From contig NC_079505.1 in NCBI RefSeq assembly GCF_030052815.1, forward strand, positions 78,190,351 to 78,254,350: 64,000 bases of DNA. The letters run 5' to 3'. Positions 12,698 to 25,300 of this stretch are shown in pieces. The notes under the pieces are model-generated. The model made no database searches. It saw only the letters and a list, made by a program, of their open reading frames with translations, and was not told the DNA's origin. Made by a program: the position numbers and the translations under genes. Origin of the DNA: Hevea brasiliensis (lineage: Eukaryota; Streptophyta; Magnoliopsida; Malpighiales; Euphorbiaceae). Numbering within the stretch: the stretch's first letter is position 1; each line of letters starts with the position of its first letter.

Positions 12698-13270
12698 TTT
12701 GGAAACTTAATATTTTATTTATTTAATTTTAATTAGCTAATAATATTTTAATATATTTATAAAAAAAAATATTTTATTGGATGACCTACTTATTTATTTA
12801 ATTATATATATATTATTTTTGAAATTAAATATATATTTATAATTTGAACCCAGTTCAATAACAGCTCTTATCCTATTTTATACCTAATAAAACTCCTAAA
12901 ATATATATACCATGATCATCTTTTTCTACTAAACTGTGCTATCAGAAACCCATTCATTACCTTCTTTTTCTACCAAATACTTTCAATAGGTATTTTTATC
13001 ATCTTTTATATATATATATATATAAATATAAATTTACGATTTATAATTTGATGTGCGCAGAGAATTTCTAAATTCTTATTTCTCTATTCGTTACGTTCGA
13101 TTCTGATTTCAAGGTAAAAGTCTCCTTTCTTTGTTCAATAATAAGTGAATTTGATTTTATTTTCTTTTCTTGAATTGTTACAACTACTTTAGGAATTCAT
13201 TTTTTTCTTTGACCATTGGTATTAAATTGGGTTGATTATGATTACTGATAGATAACAACCTTGAATTTAG

Positions 13271-13364
<94 letters not shown>

Positions 13365-14685
13365 GGTGATCATTTTTTTTTTTATATATTTTGGATATGC
13401 AGGAGATTTGAATATTTAATCTGTCAACTGAATTGTCTCTCTTTCATTGAATATAACTATTTTTTCGGAGGTTTCAGATGAGTGGTAATTATAGTACATG
13501 ACACCGTTTTAGTCATTTTAAAATTTCTTAGCATTAAATTTGTTATTAAATGAAGTTTTAAATTAATATTTTAATAATTATTTTACATGTGACTTTCTAG
13601 AGTTTTATTTTATTATTGAATTTTATTCCGATTTTGATTAAATAATAGATTTTGTCAATTATCTCTGCATTAAAGCCATTAGGATTCTGGAAACAGACCT
13701 TTAATATATTTATATTGATTGATATCTGACTATAAAATTTACCGATGTGTTACACTAAATTTATTTGAGATTGATTTGATCTTATTGACTCTCTGAAGTT
13801 ATTAAAATAAACTGTTAGAATTGCACTATTATTTATTATTTGCTATCTGGAATTTTTTTGTTGATTTTGATTGATTTGTACAAATTGATTTTCTGTTTTG
13901 AATTGGTACCTGTACCCAGTATCTGTATCTATTATCTGACCCCACTGTGTGGACTATCACGATATTAGGTTGCATTGTTGAGTTATGCATTATTGCAATT
14001 TATGGTTTGCATTAGTGTCATATACATTGATATCTGTGAAGGGGAGGAAGGTATCTAATATCTGGTAGCGCACTTACCATCTGGCCTTTGGTGATATGGG
14101 GTATCAGCACCTTGGTATACTGTACCATAAAATTTTATTGAATGAATTCCTTATATATATATGTTTTATGACATTATTTTATTAATGATTTTGATAGCAC
14201 GAGCATGATATTATTGAATAGAAAATTTATTGCGAAATTAATCAATCGTCTGCCTGTTCCTATTTTGTTGTGTGCTGTAACTATCATTCACTGAGCATTA
14301 GCTCAAATCACGTTTTCTCTGTCTGTTATCTATTTCAGTCAGTAAAATTCTGCATCTGATCTAAATATTCAGTCTATTTTCTGGAGAGGGACAATCTTTG
14401 ATTTATTCTCATGGTATGCCCAAATTCATATTTTCTCGGGCTAATAATTAGTTTAGTTTATTAAAAAGTTTAAGTTTTTATTTGAAATCTGTAGAGACTC
14501 CGCAATTTACTTATGAGATATTTATGTTGTTTATTCAGTATTTTGTTTATTTAGATTTTATCTATTTTTTTTTTTTGCGTTAGTAAGTGATAATATATTT
14601 ATTCAAGATACTCTGATAAGGCTTGCATGATTTAAGAATACTTAAATTATGCGCTGGTTACAACACAAAATTTTAGGTCATGACA
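12698..14685 (+). repeat. 5' LTR of the outer Tekay element
   Basis: It matches 35,280-37,380 over its length, from 'gaaacttaat' to 'agaatacttaaatta', and ends in CA just before the primer site. It carries a long (TA)n at 13272-13359. Differences from the 3' LTR are mostly transitions, consistent with old age. Confidence 0.88.
13272..13359. repeat. (TA)n microsatellite in the 5' LTR
   Basis: About 44 TA dinucleotides. The homologous site in the 3' LTR (near 35,911-35,929) is much shorter. Confidence 0.95.
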
Positions 14686-14688
14686 AAG

Positions 14689-14702
14689 TTAGTATTAGAG
14701 CC
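14689..14702 (+). other. Degenerate initiator-tRNA-Met primer binding site
   Basis: TTAGTATTAGAGCC starts three bases after the 5' LTR. It differs from the usual plant iMet primer site (TTGGTATCAGAGCC) by two transitions. Confidence 0.75.
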
Positions 14703-14869
14703 CGGTTTAAGTCTAGTAAACTTGCAGAGCATAGGATCCTTAATGTCTTTTTAGTTTATCATTGCTTTAGATATTTGCGTCCTTCGTACTTTTTCACGTA
14801 TCTTAATTTGGCTCACATTTTTAGATTTAATACTTGTTTATTAAAATAAATAGGTGCCTGGGTCTGTTA

Positions 14870-16200
14870 AATGTAAGAGGAGAGCTAGGCCCAAGGGTCT
14901 TAATGGTGCAAACCTTGATCCAACAGGGAAGGTATCACCTGAAACTATTAATTAGACATTTGCATAGACGCCAATGGCTAAGACTAGGGCAACCAATCCA
15001 ATTAGCTACTGCAGCTCAAGCACCTAGAGCTGGTCAGGTTGCTGTGACAGATCTGGCAGCGAGATTGCATGCAGTAAATCATATTGTTAATACTATAACT
15101 GAGTACCTTACAACTCAATAACAACAACCCGTACTTGGCCCTATTTCAACACCAGCTCAGGATAGGGCTCGATTTCTTGACTCTACAGACTTTCTCAAGC
15201 TAAAACCAAAGGAGTTCACTAGAGAGGATGTATTAGCTGATCCCTTAGATTTTTAGATGACAAGGGAATCAGCTCAAGGGAGTGGTTCGTGATTGGTATC
15301 TCTCTAAGAAGAATGGGCGACCCGAAGGTTCTATCCTCTGGCCTGAGTTTCACTGTCCCTTCTTAGAGCGATTTCTCCCTCCTAGTGTTTAAGAGGCTAA
15401 GGCTTTGAAGTTTGAAACCTTAAAGCAAGGCAACATGACAATTATAGTGTATGAGATGAAGTTTACCAAATTATCCCGCTTTGGTAAACACTTGATTCCA
15501 AATGAAGAGAAGAAGGCTCACAGGTTTGAAAGGGGCTTACAAGACAGGCTAATTGATCGCGTAGCTCATTTACGACTACCTAATTATGAGGAGGTGATTG
15601 ATCGGGCTAGACAGATAGAGATATATGATGATAAACATTGGGCTCGTGAGCAGCTCAAGCGATTTAAGAAAGATGGTCAGGGTAATCAGTTTAACAGAAG
15701 ACAGAGTCATCAGGGTTCTTATCAGGGTAATAAGCAGGGTTCTCAGTCTACAGTTGACAATAAGGCACATCAATCTGGAGTTGGTTAGGGACGTGAGCGG
15801 AGGACTCATGCAGGGCATGCTCGGTATAGTCAGATTAGCACTGGGCCTATTTCCACTCCTTATCAGCATTGTGGTAAGCCACATAAGGGCACTTGTCATT
15901 GGGTCACTGGAGCATGCTTTGGTTGTGGACAGCTGGGACACCGTAGACAGGACTGTCCTACTAGTGGGATAACTCAGGGTGCTGGTCAGGCAATACATTC
16001 TGCTCTCTCTCAGGTTCAGCCAGTTTCACAGTATAGTGGTAGAAGTTAGGGTTCTGGTGGTTATGGTCATGGTGGTAGAGGTTCTGGTGGTCATGGTCAG
16101 GGTGGTAGAGGTTCTGGTGGTAGAGGATCTGCTCAAACTCAGGGACAGACATCTGGTGGTAGAGGTCAAGCCAGGGTTTTTGCTTTGACTCAGTAGGATA
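14870..16200 (+). pseudogene. gag: gag of the outer Tekay element, broken
   Basis: Capsid-like sequence is readable in pieces: AVNHIVNTITEYL..., then a longer open piece at 15405-15788 (ALKFETLKQGNM...; FERGLQDRLIDRVAHLRLPNYEEVIDRA). A CCHC knuckle CFGCGQLGHRRQDC at 15915-15956 is followed by a Gly/Gln-rich linker up to about 16,195. The product would have been the nucleocapsid/capsid polyprotein. Several in-frame stops (for example near 15,119, 15,253, 15,390 and 15,786) are TAA/TAG where glutamine or tryptophan is usual, so it cannot give a full protein. The true start codon is not identifiable. Confidence 0.8.
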
Positions 16201-16220
16201 CTTAGGCATCTAATGCAGTA

Positions 16221-17190
16221 GTGATAGGTACACCTTCTATTTGTTCATTTGATGCTAGAGTACTGTTTGATCCCGGTTTCACTCATTCCTTTGTTTCTCC
16301 ATACTTTTCCATAAGATTTAGTATACCACCTACTTTGTTAGAGTATCCTTTATCTGTATCAACACCTATGGGGAATGCAATAGACACTGATATGGTGTAT
16401 AGGAGATGTATAGTTCACATTGGAGATAGGAAATTAGCTACAAATCTTGTTTCTTTGGATATATTTGAGTTTGATGTGATTTTAGGCATAGACTAGTTAG
16501 CCACTTATTATGTTTCATTGGATTGCCATAATAAAGTTGTATTCTTTAAAATTCCTTGGGAGGCAGAATTTCAATTTCAGAGAGATCGCAGTATAGCCTT
16601 TAGTAATCTTATCTTAGTAGTGAGTGTTAGCCGATTATTGCGAGAGAGGTGTAAGGGGTATCTAGCTTATGTTAGAGACATTCAGGTAGAAGGTGAGGGT
16701 TTAGAGAATGTTACAGTGGTTAAAGAGTTCCCTGATGTGTTTCTAGAAAATTTATCAGGTTTGCCCCTGAAGCAAGAGGTAGAGTTTAGTATAGACTTAG
16801 TTTCTGAAACTGAGCCTATATCTATGCCACCTTATCATATGGCACCTGTAGAACTTAAGGAGTTGAAGGAGCAGTTAGAGGACCTACTAGATAAGGGGTT
16901 TATTTGCCCTAGTGTTTCTCCATGAGGTACTCCTGTGTTATTTGTGTGGAAGAAGAATAGGTCTTTGAGAATGTGCATTGATTATAGACAATTGAATAAG
17001 GTGACTGTGTGTAACAAGTATCCTCTTCCACGCATAGATGACCTGTTTGACCAACTTCAAGGTGCAAAGTGATTTTCCAATATTGATATTCGATCTGGGT
17101 ATCATCAATTGAGGGTCAAGAAAGAGGACATACTTAAGACTGCCTTTAGGACTAGGTATGGACACTATGAATTTCTTGTAATGCCTTTGG
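16221..17190 (+). pseudogene. pol: Protease and N-terminal RT of the outer Tekay element, cut by an Athila insertion
   Basis: The protease signature is seen as LFDPG-x-THSFVS at about 16,261-16,296. A stop separates it from 16518-16925, which runs into the RT thumb-proximal start (EFPDVF...LSGLP; PPYHMAPVELKELKEQLEDLLDKGFI). RT continues through [10 protein letters not shown], an in-frame TGA in the next block, and [13 protein letters not shown] to MPLG at 17,190, where the Athila element begins. RT resumes at 29,370. Stops near 16,496, 16,923 and 17,071 break the frame. Confidence 0.85.
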
Positions 17191-17195
17191 GTATT
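17191..17195. repeat. Target-site duplication (gtatt), left copy of Athila-1
   Basis: The five bases before the left LTR read gtatt; the five after the right LTR (29365-29369) read gtttt. The host RT codons resume correctly after one copy, so this is the 5-bp integration duplication with one later substitution. Confidence 0.8.
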
Positions 17196-18748
17196 TGATG
17201 TGACTAATCCGCAAGTATATGGGTCGTCTCAAGTAATAAAGTGATGAATCAAGTATCGTTCCCACGAGGATTTGCCATTTGAGTACCAAACTATGAATGA
17301 AGTGATTATTTGGGCTAATGATTAAGGGACAAATGGTAAATGTAAATGAGCAATGTAAATCAATTAATCTAATTAGAATATGAGTAAAAAGTAAACAAAT
17401 AAATTCTAAATCTAGTTTGTAATTAAACTAAATTAACAATGGGTAATTCAAATCAAAATCTAATTATGTTAAAAGCAATTCCAGAGTTGGGGGTTTATGC
17501 ATGAATTAATTGGGATTTGTCTTGAGCATTCCAATTTTTAGGGAAAAATAGAGTTTGAAGGAAATTGATTCTAAATTCCTTTGATATCTTTTTCAAGCAA
17601 ACCAAAGTGTGTTCTAAAATAACCAAACCTACTTTCGTATGTTATTTGATTACTTTAAAATCCATTAAGTTTTGTAACCAATAATTAATTCCTCTTAAAA
17701 TCCTAGATTATTTTTAAATCTAGGTGATTTTAAGTTCCAATCCTTGAATATCTATCAATGACTTTCACCTTTCGGTCCTTCAATCAAAGATTAACACAAT
17801 ACCTAATGGGTACCAACATTAGACAAGTAAATCAAGTACACAAGGAAAGAATCAAAACTCATATTTATGTAAAATAAGGAAATACCCAGTTCAAATCTAC
17901 AAATTAATCTAAAACATATTTCCCAACTCTGAAATCTAAAGAGTCTACTCACTCATGATGGTATTTACAAGAAAGATTGATGGAAAAGTAAAGAAAAAGC
18001 ATGATAAGAGAACTAAAATAGAAAAAACCCAAGTAGAAGAACCCAAAACTCTGGTTTCTGAAGCTCTAAAACTGGGTGCAGCAGCTCCTCCCCAAAAGGA
18101 ATGGCGTCTCCTTCTCTCTCTCTATTAAATTTTCTTTCCTTTTTTTTCTTTTTTTTTTCTCCTCCTCCTGTGGCAAAAACTAGGAAATGATGAATTTATA
18201 TGGTCCCAAAAAGTTGCCCTAAAAGTAAATAAGAGCCAAGGAGTGGATAGGAAATGAGGTGTAAAATTATCCAAGTCAGCAGCATTATTCACGTTCTGGG
18301 GAGTCTGCTTATTTCAGCTTCTGGTCACACTATCTGCTTAAGGTTAAGCATACCCTCAGCAAATCTCGGCAGACTTAGAGTAAAATAGATTTTTCTGCTC
18401 ATGCTTGACTTGTGCTGCACCTTAAGCACTGCCGCTTTACCCTAAGCAGGATCTTAAGCAAAGTCTCAAGCAAATTTTGGCTAACTTGCTCTTTCAAGCC
18501 TTGATTTCTTCAAGTTTCCTCTATGCTTAAACAACTCCAAATTTCTTCAAATCACTTCCTAATGCACTCATTGATCTTCGATTTGCACAAAATCCTATCA
18601 AAAATAACAAAATTACAAAAATCAAATATAAAGTATCTAAAGTTAACAAATAAGCTAAAATAAAGTTAAAAACATAAAATATACTAAAATATAAGGGTAA
18701 AATAAATGCAAAACTACCCTAAAATGCCTATATGAAATGAGTGTAACA
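17196..18748 (-). repeat. 3' LTR of Athila-1 (left copy)
   Basis: It matches 27788-29364 closely. It has a deletion of about 35-45 bases near 18,310 relative to the right copy, removing one of the palindromic GCTTAAGG-type units. It contains the palindrome TGCTTAAGGTTAAGCA at 18335-18350. Confidence 0.93.
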
Positions 18749-18763
18749 AATTCCCCCAAACTC
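18749..18763 (-). other. Polypurine tract of Athila-1
   Basis: The minus strand reads GAGTTTGGGGGAATT directly before the 3' LTR, the expected plus-strand primer of reverse transcription. Confidence 0.75.
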
Positions 18764-19573
18764 AAACTTTTGCTTGTCCTCAAACAAATTAAAAACAATT
18801 AATGCAATTTGGGGTACCTTACCTTAAATTTATGAAAATTACTTATCCAAACTCTCAAGCTTACCTTTAGCCACCAACAAATCATATACCCACTTTCAAG
18901 ATACAAAGAGTTTAATTCTTACCAAAGTTATCACCGCTTAGCCTTTAGGTCAATTATCCATATCATTTAACCCAAACCAATTAATCACAAAGAATAATCA
19001 TGCCTAAATAGACTATAGGGTAATCCATAAACTAAAGTGTCTCAAATAATGATGGAAGTAAATGAATGGATTAATGATATCCCAATCCCATAGGCAATTC
19101 TCCTATTCCAATCTCCACTAATGTAGCAAAACACCATCAAAAGATCAAAAGGACTTTCAAGGGTTGTAATGGGGCTAAAGGGGCGATAATGTGGCTAACA
19201 AGGAAAGGATAAAGGTAACAAAATATGAGAATAATCAAATTATTAAAAGATCATGACACACAAATTTTTATTTTATTTTATTTATTTATTTTATTTTTTG
19301 AATCAAATGGGGGAAGGAAATTTATAACTATTCACCAATGCTAGCATATAATTTTGAAGTTTTTAGAGGGACTACATAAATAACATTGACTTTGAATTAC
19401 AATCGTCCCTTTCAATTTACCCCCAAACTCATTTCTCTGTATACTTGGGTGGTGAATTACTTTACATACCATAATTGAATTTGCTAGCCCCCTAGCCACC
19501 CCCCCCCCCCTTTTTATATATATATCATTTCTCCCAACTAATAATAATAATAATTATTATTATTTTATATTTA

Positions 19574-19577
<4 letters not shown>

Positions 19578-19647
<70 letters not shown>
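19578..19647. repeat. (TA)n microsatellite
   Basis: About 35 TA dinucleotides inside the Athila-1 spacer. Confidence 0.95.
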
Positions 19648-19651
<4 letters not shown>

Positions 19652-21079
19652 AAGTGTATCTATCACTCAAAGAATTATTCTCATGGAGGGTAGGTAAGTG
19701 TTTGGGTTTATGGCTAGGCATTAATGTGGGTTTCAAAGAAATAAGAGGGATAAATGTAGGCTCAAATTGGTTCCAAAGGGAAATTTTGAAGTGAGGTTGG
19801 CTAAGGCTAAAATATGGATTTAAAATTCAAAGAATGCCTAGATCATTTCTTTTCAAGTGCATGCTATGATTTCACCTTGAAAGGTTTAGAAAGATTGTTC
19901 TAGGATTGGTGAGACATCAATTAGCTACTTCTCACCCTAGAGTTTTCTCTAGGCACTCAAAGTCAATGCAATTGATTGGGTGGCCCTTGGCTAAGAAGAT
20001 ATAAACTAAAGCAAGAATCTAATAACTTTGCACCTATCTAGAACTTTCAATCCATTAAACCCTTCTAAAAGTAAGCTTAATTGCTCTTCAAAGCAACTCT
20101 CAATCCTCTAAGGACAAGGTAAAAATTTATTTTTATGATATGCATGATCCTAAAATGAATGCATAAATCAAATTAAAACTAGGTGTAATCTATATGAAAA
20201 CTATATGCAAATGTATGTGTATGAGAATAGACATGTGTGTGGTATATGTATAAGTGTATGGATTATCTATATATGGATGAATGAAATGCAATAAATAAAT
20301 GAATGAAAATTTTAAAGAAAATTTTAATTTGCAAATTTTGCCCTCACCCCCAAACTCAAATGAAACATTGTCCTCAATGTCTAAAATGAATGCAAAAATG
20401 GGCAAAATTGTGTGAACTAATCAATTAATGAAATATATACAATTGGGGATTAAATCAATATAAGCTCAAGAATTCCAAAATTAACTCAAAATAATATTAA
20501 CAATGAAGCTTTAGAGAGAAAAATGTGAAAAAGTATCCCAAATGTATGAATTTACACTGCTTAAGATGTTGCTCAACCTGTTGTGTAGGATAAACAAAAG
20601 CATAAGCATTGGCAACATACCATAAGCATAAATAGTAAAAGAGTAAGCTGTTACCTCAAAATGATGTTAAACATATGCAGCTCAAAGGAAATTGTGCAAC
20701 TCATCAATATCAATAAAATAGGACTGAATAAAAGATAAAGTACAAAAATAATGTGCAAGAAGATGAAAAGGTGTAATGAAATAAGATCGAACAGTTAAAT
20801 CAAGAATTAAACCAAAGGGCATTCATAGAATAACTATATCCATATTAGAAGATAAAATAAAATAAACTAAACTAAAGGAAAGAAGTGCAAATGTAATCAT
20901 AAAAACTAATTACCAAAGTATTACAACTATGACTAAAGTTTGAAAATTAAAATAAACAGATTACAAAACAAACCTAAAACAGAAACTAAAACTGAATTGA
21001 AGAACTAAAACTAGTACTAAACTACTGCTACTGTTCAAGCTCTGCTGTCAAGGCTTTACTGTTGTTCAGCTTGCTGCTG

Positions 21080-21425
21080 GTAAGTCTACTAGTGGCACAA
21101 GATATTTTGCTGGGATAAGCACAAAATTACTTAAGGTTAAGCATGACTTACATAGGGTAGTTGCTTAGGTTAAGTATGTCGCAATTGCTGAAATTAAAGA
21201 TTCTGGGTAATGCATAGGGTCTGCACAAATTTGCTTAGGGTTAAGCAAGATTTGCCTAGGGTACAACTTAGGGTAAGCATGCAGCAATTGCTGAACTAAC
21301 GATTCTGGTGTTGCTTAGGGTCAAGCAGAAATTTGCTTAGGGTCAAGCAGAAATTTGCTTAGGGTTAAGCAGAATTTGCATAGGGTGCAGCTTAGTAAGC
21401 AACATCATCAGCAAATTTCGGCAGG
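21080..21425 (-). repeat. Cluster of GCTTA-GGGT-TAAGC palindromic repeats
   Basis: At least four clear units TGCTTAGGG(T)YAAGCA start near 21232, 21312, 21334 and 21356, with degenerate copies from 21,128. Each can pair GCTTA with TAAGC or close to it. The cluster ends with gcaaatttcggcagg, a phrase also found in the LTR and in the unrelated palindrome array of Athila-2. Confidence 0.75.
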
Positions 21426-22238
21426 TTTTGGAAAAAATTGCAATTTTACTTACCAAAAACAGTCCAAATGATATGGAATGCTATCATGACCCTCAGCAAT
21501 TACCAAATACACATTAATACCACAAAATTGAAAAATTTAAGCTCATCATCTCTCATAAACTTAGCAAGCATGATACATGTTCATTTAGCTTTTTGCAAGC
21601 ATGGTTCAAATTAGGCACCAATTGTGATTACCTTTTTGCAAACTTAATGAAATGGTCTTATTCCTAAGTTTATACCCAAAGCACATTTTCAGCAGCATTT
21701 GAGACAAGTTCCAAACATTCAAAAATTGCGGAAAAGACATAGAAATTGACTTCTTAAGCAGCATGAACAGTAACAAAAATTAGCAGACTAGAAAAACTAG
21801 CAGCAATTCAAACAAAAACATGCAAATTCTAACAGACTACAAAAACTATATATATACTAAAAGGTAAAACTTAACAAACACTACTTTTGCACTTTAATAA
21901 AGCTCACATCAGTCCTAAATATCAAAATTGATCCTCATTTAAGTTACATTTAACAAAATTTATACAAGACACAAAATTAAACATGTGCTATCAAGTAGAT
22001 TGCAATATCAGCAATTTAGCACAAGTTTAAAGGTGTTACTGTTCACAGGTACTGGATAAAGTGCAGAATTTTGCTTATACTTGCTCCCTTTCAATTCTTT
22101 ATTTTTGCTACAAGTGTCAATTTGCCCAATCTTCATGAATGACCTGCAAAAGATAAACAAATGTCACTTTTGAGTTTAATGAGGGTAAAAACTGAAAATG
22201 AAAAGAAATAGAAAATTAATAAACTATAAAAGGATACG

Positions 22239-22256
22239 CTTGGGTTGCCTCCCAAG
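22239..22256 (-). other. Conserved CTTGGG-CCCAAG hairpin downstream of Athila-1 pol
   Basis: CTTGGG, six-base loop TTGCCT, CCCAAG: a perfect 6-bp stem, about 45 bases after the pol stop. The same hairpin with loop GTGCCT lies at the equivalent position of Athila-2 (54575-54592) although the flanks have diverged. Confidence 0.6.
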
Positions 22257-22302
22257 AAGCGCTTGTTTAAGGTCTTTAGCTTGACCTTCCACTCCAAATC
22301 AC

Positions 22303-25300
22303 CTAAATATCCCTGATTGGAGAACCAAGCCATGAAACCTCTATAACCTTTTGTGTATAATGCTTTAATCTCTGTCCATTAACTTTGAAAGTCCCTGAGG
22401 TTTCATTGCCTATCTCAACAGCTCCATAGGGGTATACCTTTATAATAGTGTAAGGCCCTGACCATCTTGACTTTAATTTTCCAGGAAATAACCTTAACCT
22501 AGAATTATATAAGAGAACAACATCACCTTCCTAAAATTCTTTTCTCCTAATATGCTTATCATGCCATCTCTTAGTTCTTTCCTTGTACAGCTTGGCATTT
22601 TCATATGCATCCAATCTAAGTTCCTCAAGTTCATTTAGTTGCAGCATTCTTTTTTCTCCTGCAGTTTTTAAGTCAAAATTCAGTGTCCTTATGGCCCACT
22701 ATGCTCTATGCTCCAACTCCAAAGGTAAATGACAAGCTTTCCCATAAACCAATCTAAATGGGGTGGTGCCAATAGGAGTTTTAAAAGCTGTTCTATAGGC
22801 CCAAAGAGCATCATCTAACTTTAGTGACCAATCTCTCCTTGAATAGTTCCGCTTCCAATATATTTTGGACGGGCATTTCATCTCTCTTTGAGATATTACC
22901 CATCCTTTGACACCGATCACATGCATTTACAAACTTTCTCACATCTTTAAACATATGTGGCCAAAAGAACCCTGCTTGAAGAACTTTTTCTGTAGTCTTT
23001 GTCACACTCATATGACCCCCATAAAGTGAAGAATGGCAATCTTTAATAACATTCCCTATCTCCTCATCAGCTAAACATCTTCTAATCAACCCATCTCCAC
23101 ATCTCTTGAACAAAAATGGCTCTTCCCAATCGTAATTCTTCACATCAAAAAGAAATTTCTTCTTCTGCTGCCATGTTAGGTCAGGTGGAAGGATTCCACA
23201 CACTAAATAGTTCATGAAATCTGCATACCAAGGGGTTTTTGCATTCATGATTACTAACAGTTGCTCATCAGGAAAATAATCATCTATTGGGGGCTCTTTT
23301 CCCAAATTATCTCCTTGTTCTTGCCTCAATCTAGACAGATGATCTGCTACCACATTTTCTACTCCTTTCTTGTCTTTAATTTCCAAGTTAAACTCTTGAA
23401 GGAGTAACACCCACTTTATCAATCTAGGTTTAGCCTCTTTTTTCTGAAGGAGATACTTGATAGCTGCATGATCCGTGTACACTATTACCTTAGACCCCAC
23501 AAGATAGGACCTGAATTTATACCACTGCCAAAAACTCTTTCTCTGTAGTAGAGTAATTTATTTGAGCATCATCTAAGGTTCTACTTGCATAGTATATTGC
23601 ATACACCTTCTTATCTCTCCTTTGTCCCAAAACAGCCCCAATGGCATAATCGCTAGCATCACACATTAACTCAAAAGGTAATGACCAATCGGGAGGCTGC
23701 ATAATAGGAGCAGATATCAAAGCTTCCTTTATCCTGCAAAAAGCGTTCATACAATTAGTATCAAAATGGAATTCCACATCTTTACTCAATAAATTGGTAA
23801 GAGGCTTAGAAATCTTAGAGAAATCCTTGATGAATCTCCTGTACAATCTAGCATGCCCCAAGAAACTCCTCACTCCCTTCACGGATGTTGGGGGTGGCAT
23901 TTTCTCAATAATTTCTACCTTTGCTTTATCCACCTCAATACCCCTGTTTAACACAAGATATCCCAAAACAATTCCTTCTTGTACCATAAAATGTCACTTT
24001 TTCCAATTCAAAACTAAATTGAACTCTTCACATCTCTGTAAAACCTTAGACAAGTTAGATAAGCATTCATCAAAAGATTTACCATACACAGAAAAATTAT
24101 CCATGAACACTTCCATAATACCCTCAATCATGTCAGAAAATATGGACATCATACATCTTTGAAACTTGTACCATAAAATGGCACTTTTCCCAATTCAAAA
24201 CTAAATTGAACTCTTCACATCTCTGTAAACCCTTAGACAAGTTAGATAAGCATTCATCAAAAGATTTACCATACACAGAAAAATTATTCATGAACACTTC
24301 CATAATACCCTCAATCATGTCAGAAAATATGGACATCATACATCTTTGAAATGTAGCAGGAGCATTACATAGTCCAAATGGCATCCTTCGATATGCAAAG
24401 GTACCATAAGGACATGTGAAGGTAGTTTTATCCTGATCATCTGAGTGAATAGGGATCTAAAAGAACCCTGAATAGCCATCCAAATAGCAAAAATGAGAAT
24501 GATGAGCTAGTCTCTCAAGCATTTGATCTATAAATGGTAATGGAAAATGGTCCTTTCTAGTTGTATTATTCAATTTCCTATAGTCTATACAAATTATCCA
24601 TTCAGTTACAGTCCTTGTAGGTATTAGTTCATCATTTTCATTTTTCACTACTATGATGCCCCCTTTCTTGGGTACAACATGAAGTGGACTTACCCAATTG
24701 TTGTCAGAAATAGGGTAAATGATACCTGCATCAAGCAATTTCAAGATTTCCTTTTTCACCATCTCTTTCATATTTGGATTCCATCTCCTCTGTGACTTTC
24801 GAGAGGCTTTATGATTATTTTCCAACAAAATTCTATGCATGCACACAGAAGGATGTATTCCTTTAATATCATCAATGGTATAACCGATTATCCTTCTATG
24901 TTTTCTAAGAACTCTTAATAAGTTTTCAACTTCACAATCATTCAATTTAGCACTAACAATTACAGGATAGGTAGAATTTTGACCTAGAAAAGCATACCTG
25001 AGATTTGTTGGAAGAGGTTTTAACTCTACCTTCGGTGCTTCACTTTTTTCAAGCTTTGATGATGAAGTTGTATCTTGCTTCAAATCCCCAATCTTTTCAA
25101 TATCAGCCATAGGCAAAGGTGGATTTCCTTCTAAGATTGTAGCATATTCTGCGGCTTCTTCAATCTCATCCCCTTTTTTGATGTTATGAACCAAACAAGC
25201 TTCTAAGGGATCTTTAGGATGTTTCTTTTTAAGCACTTTTCTGACCTCTTCATCTATCACATCAATTCTCAAGCATGAATTTGAATCATCTTTCTTTTTC

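Larger units (their letters stand above)
18764..22302 (-). other. Non-coding region of Athila-1 between integrase and 3' LTR
   Basis: About 3.5 kb without a recognisable ORF. Athila elements usually have a long spacer here and sometimes an env-like ORF; none could be read. It holds a C13 run near 19,500, a (TA)n at about 19,578-19,647, a cluster of GCTTAGGGTTAAGC-type palindromes (21,080-21,425) and a small hairpin next to the end of pol (22239-22256). Confidence 0.7.

Noticed and set aside
15576..16209. Antisense ORFs of 140 and 82 codons across the Tekay gag
   Set aside because: They are mirror images of the gag coding sequence and its Gly-rich linker.
21232..21371. TTAGGGTT phrases resembling plant telomere repeat
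   Set aside because: They are parts of larger GCTTAGGGTTAAGC palindromes and are not in tandem TTTAGGG order.
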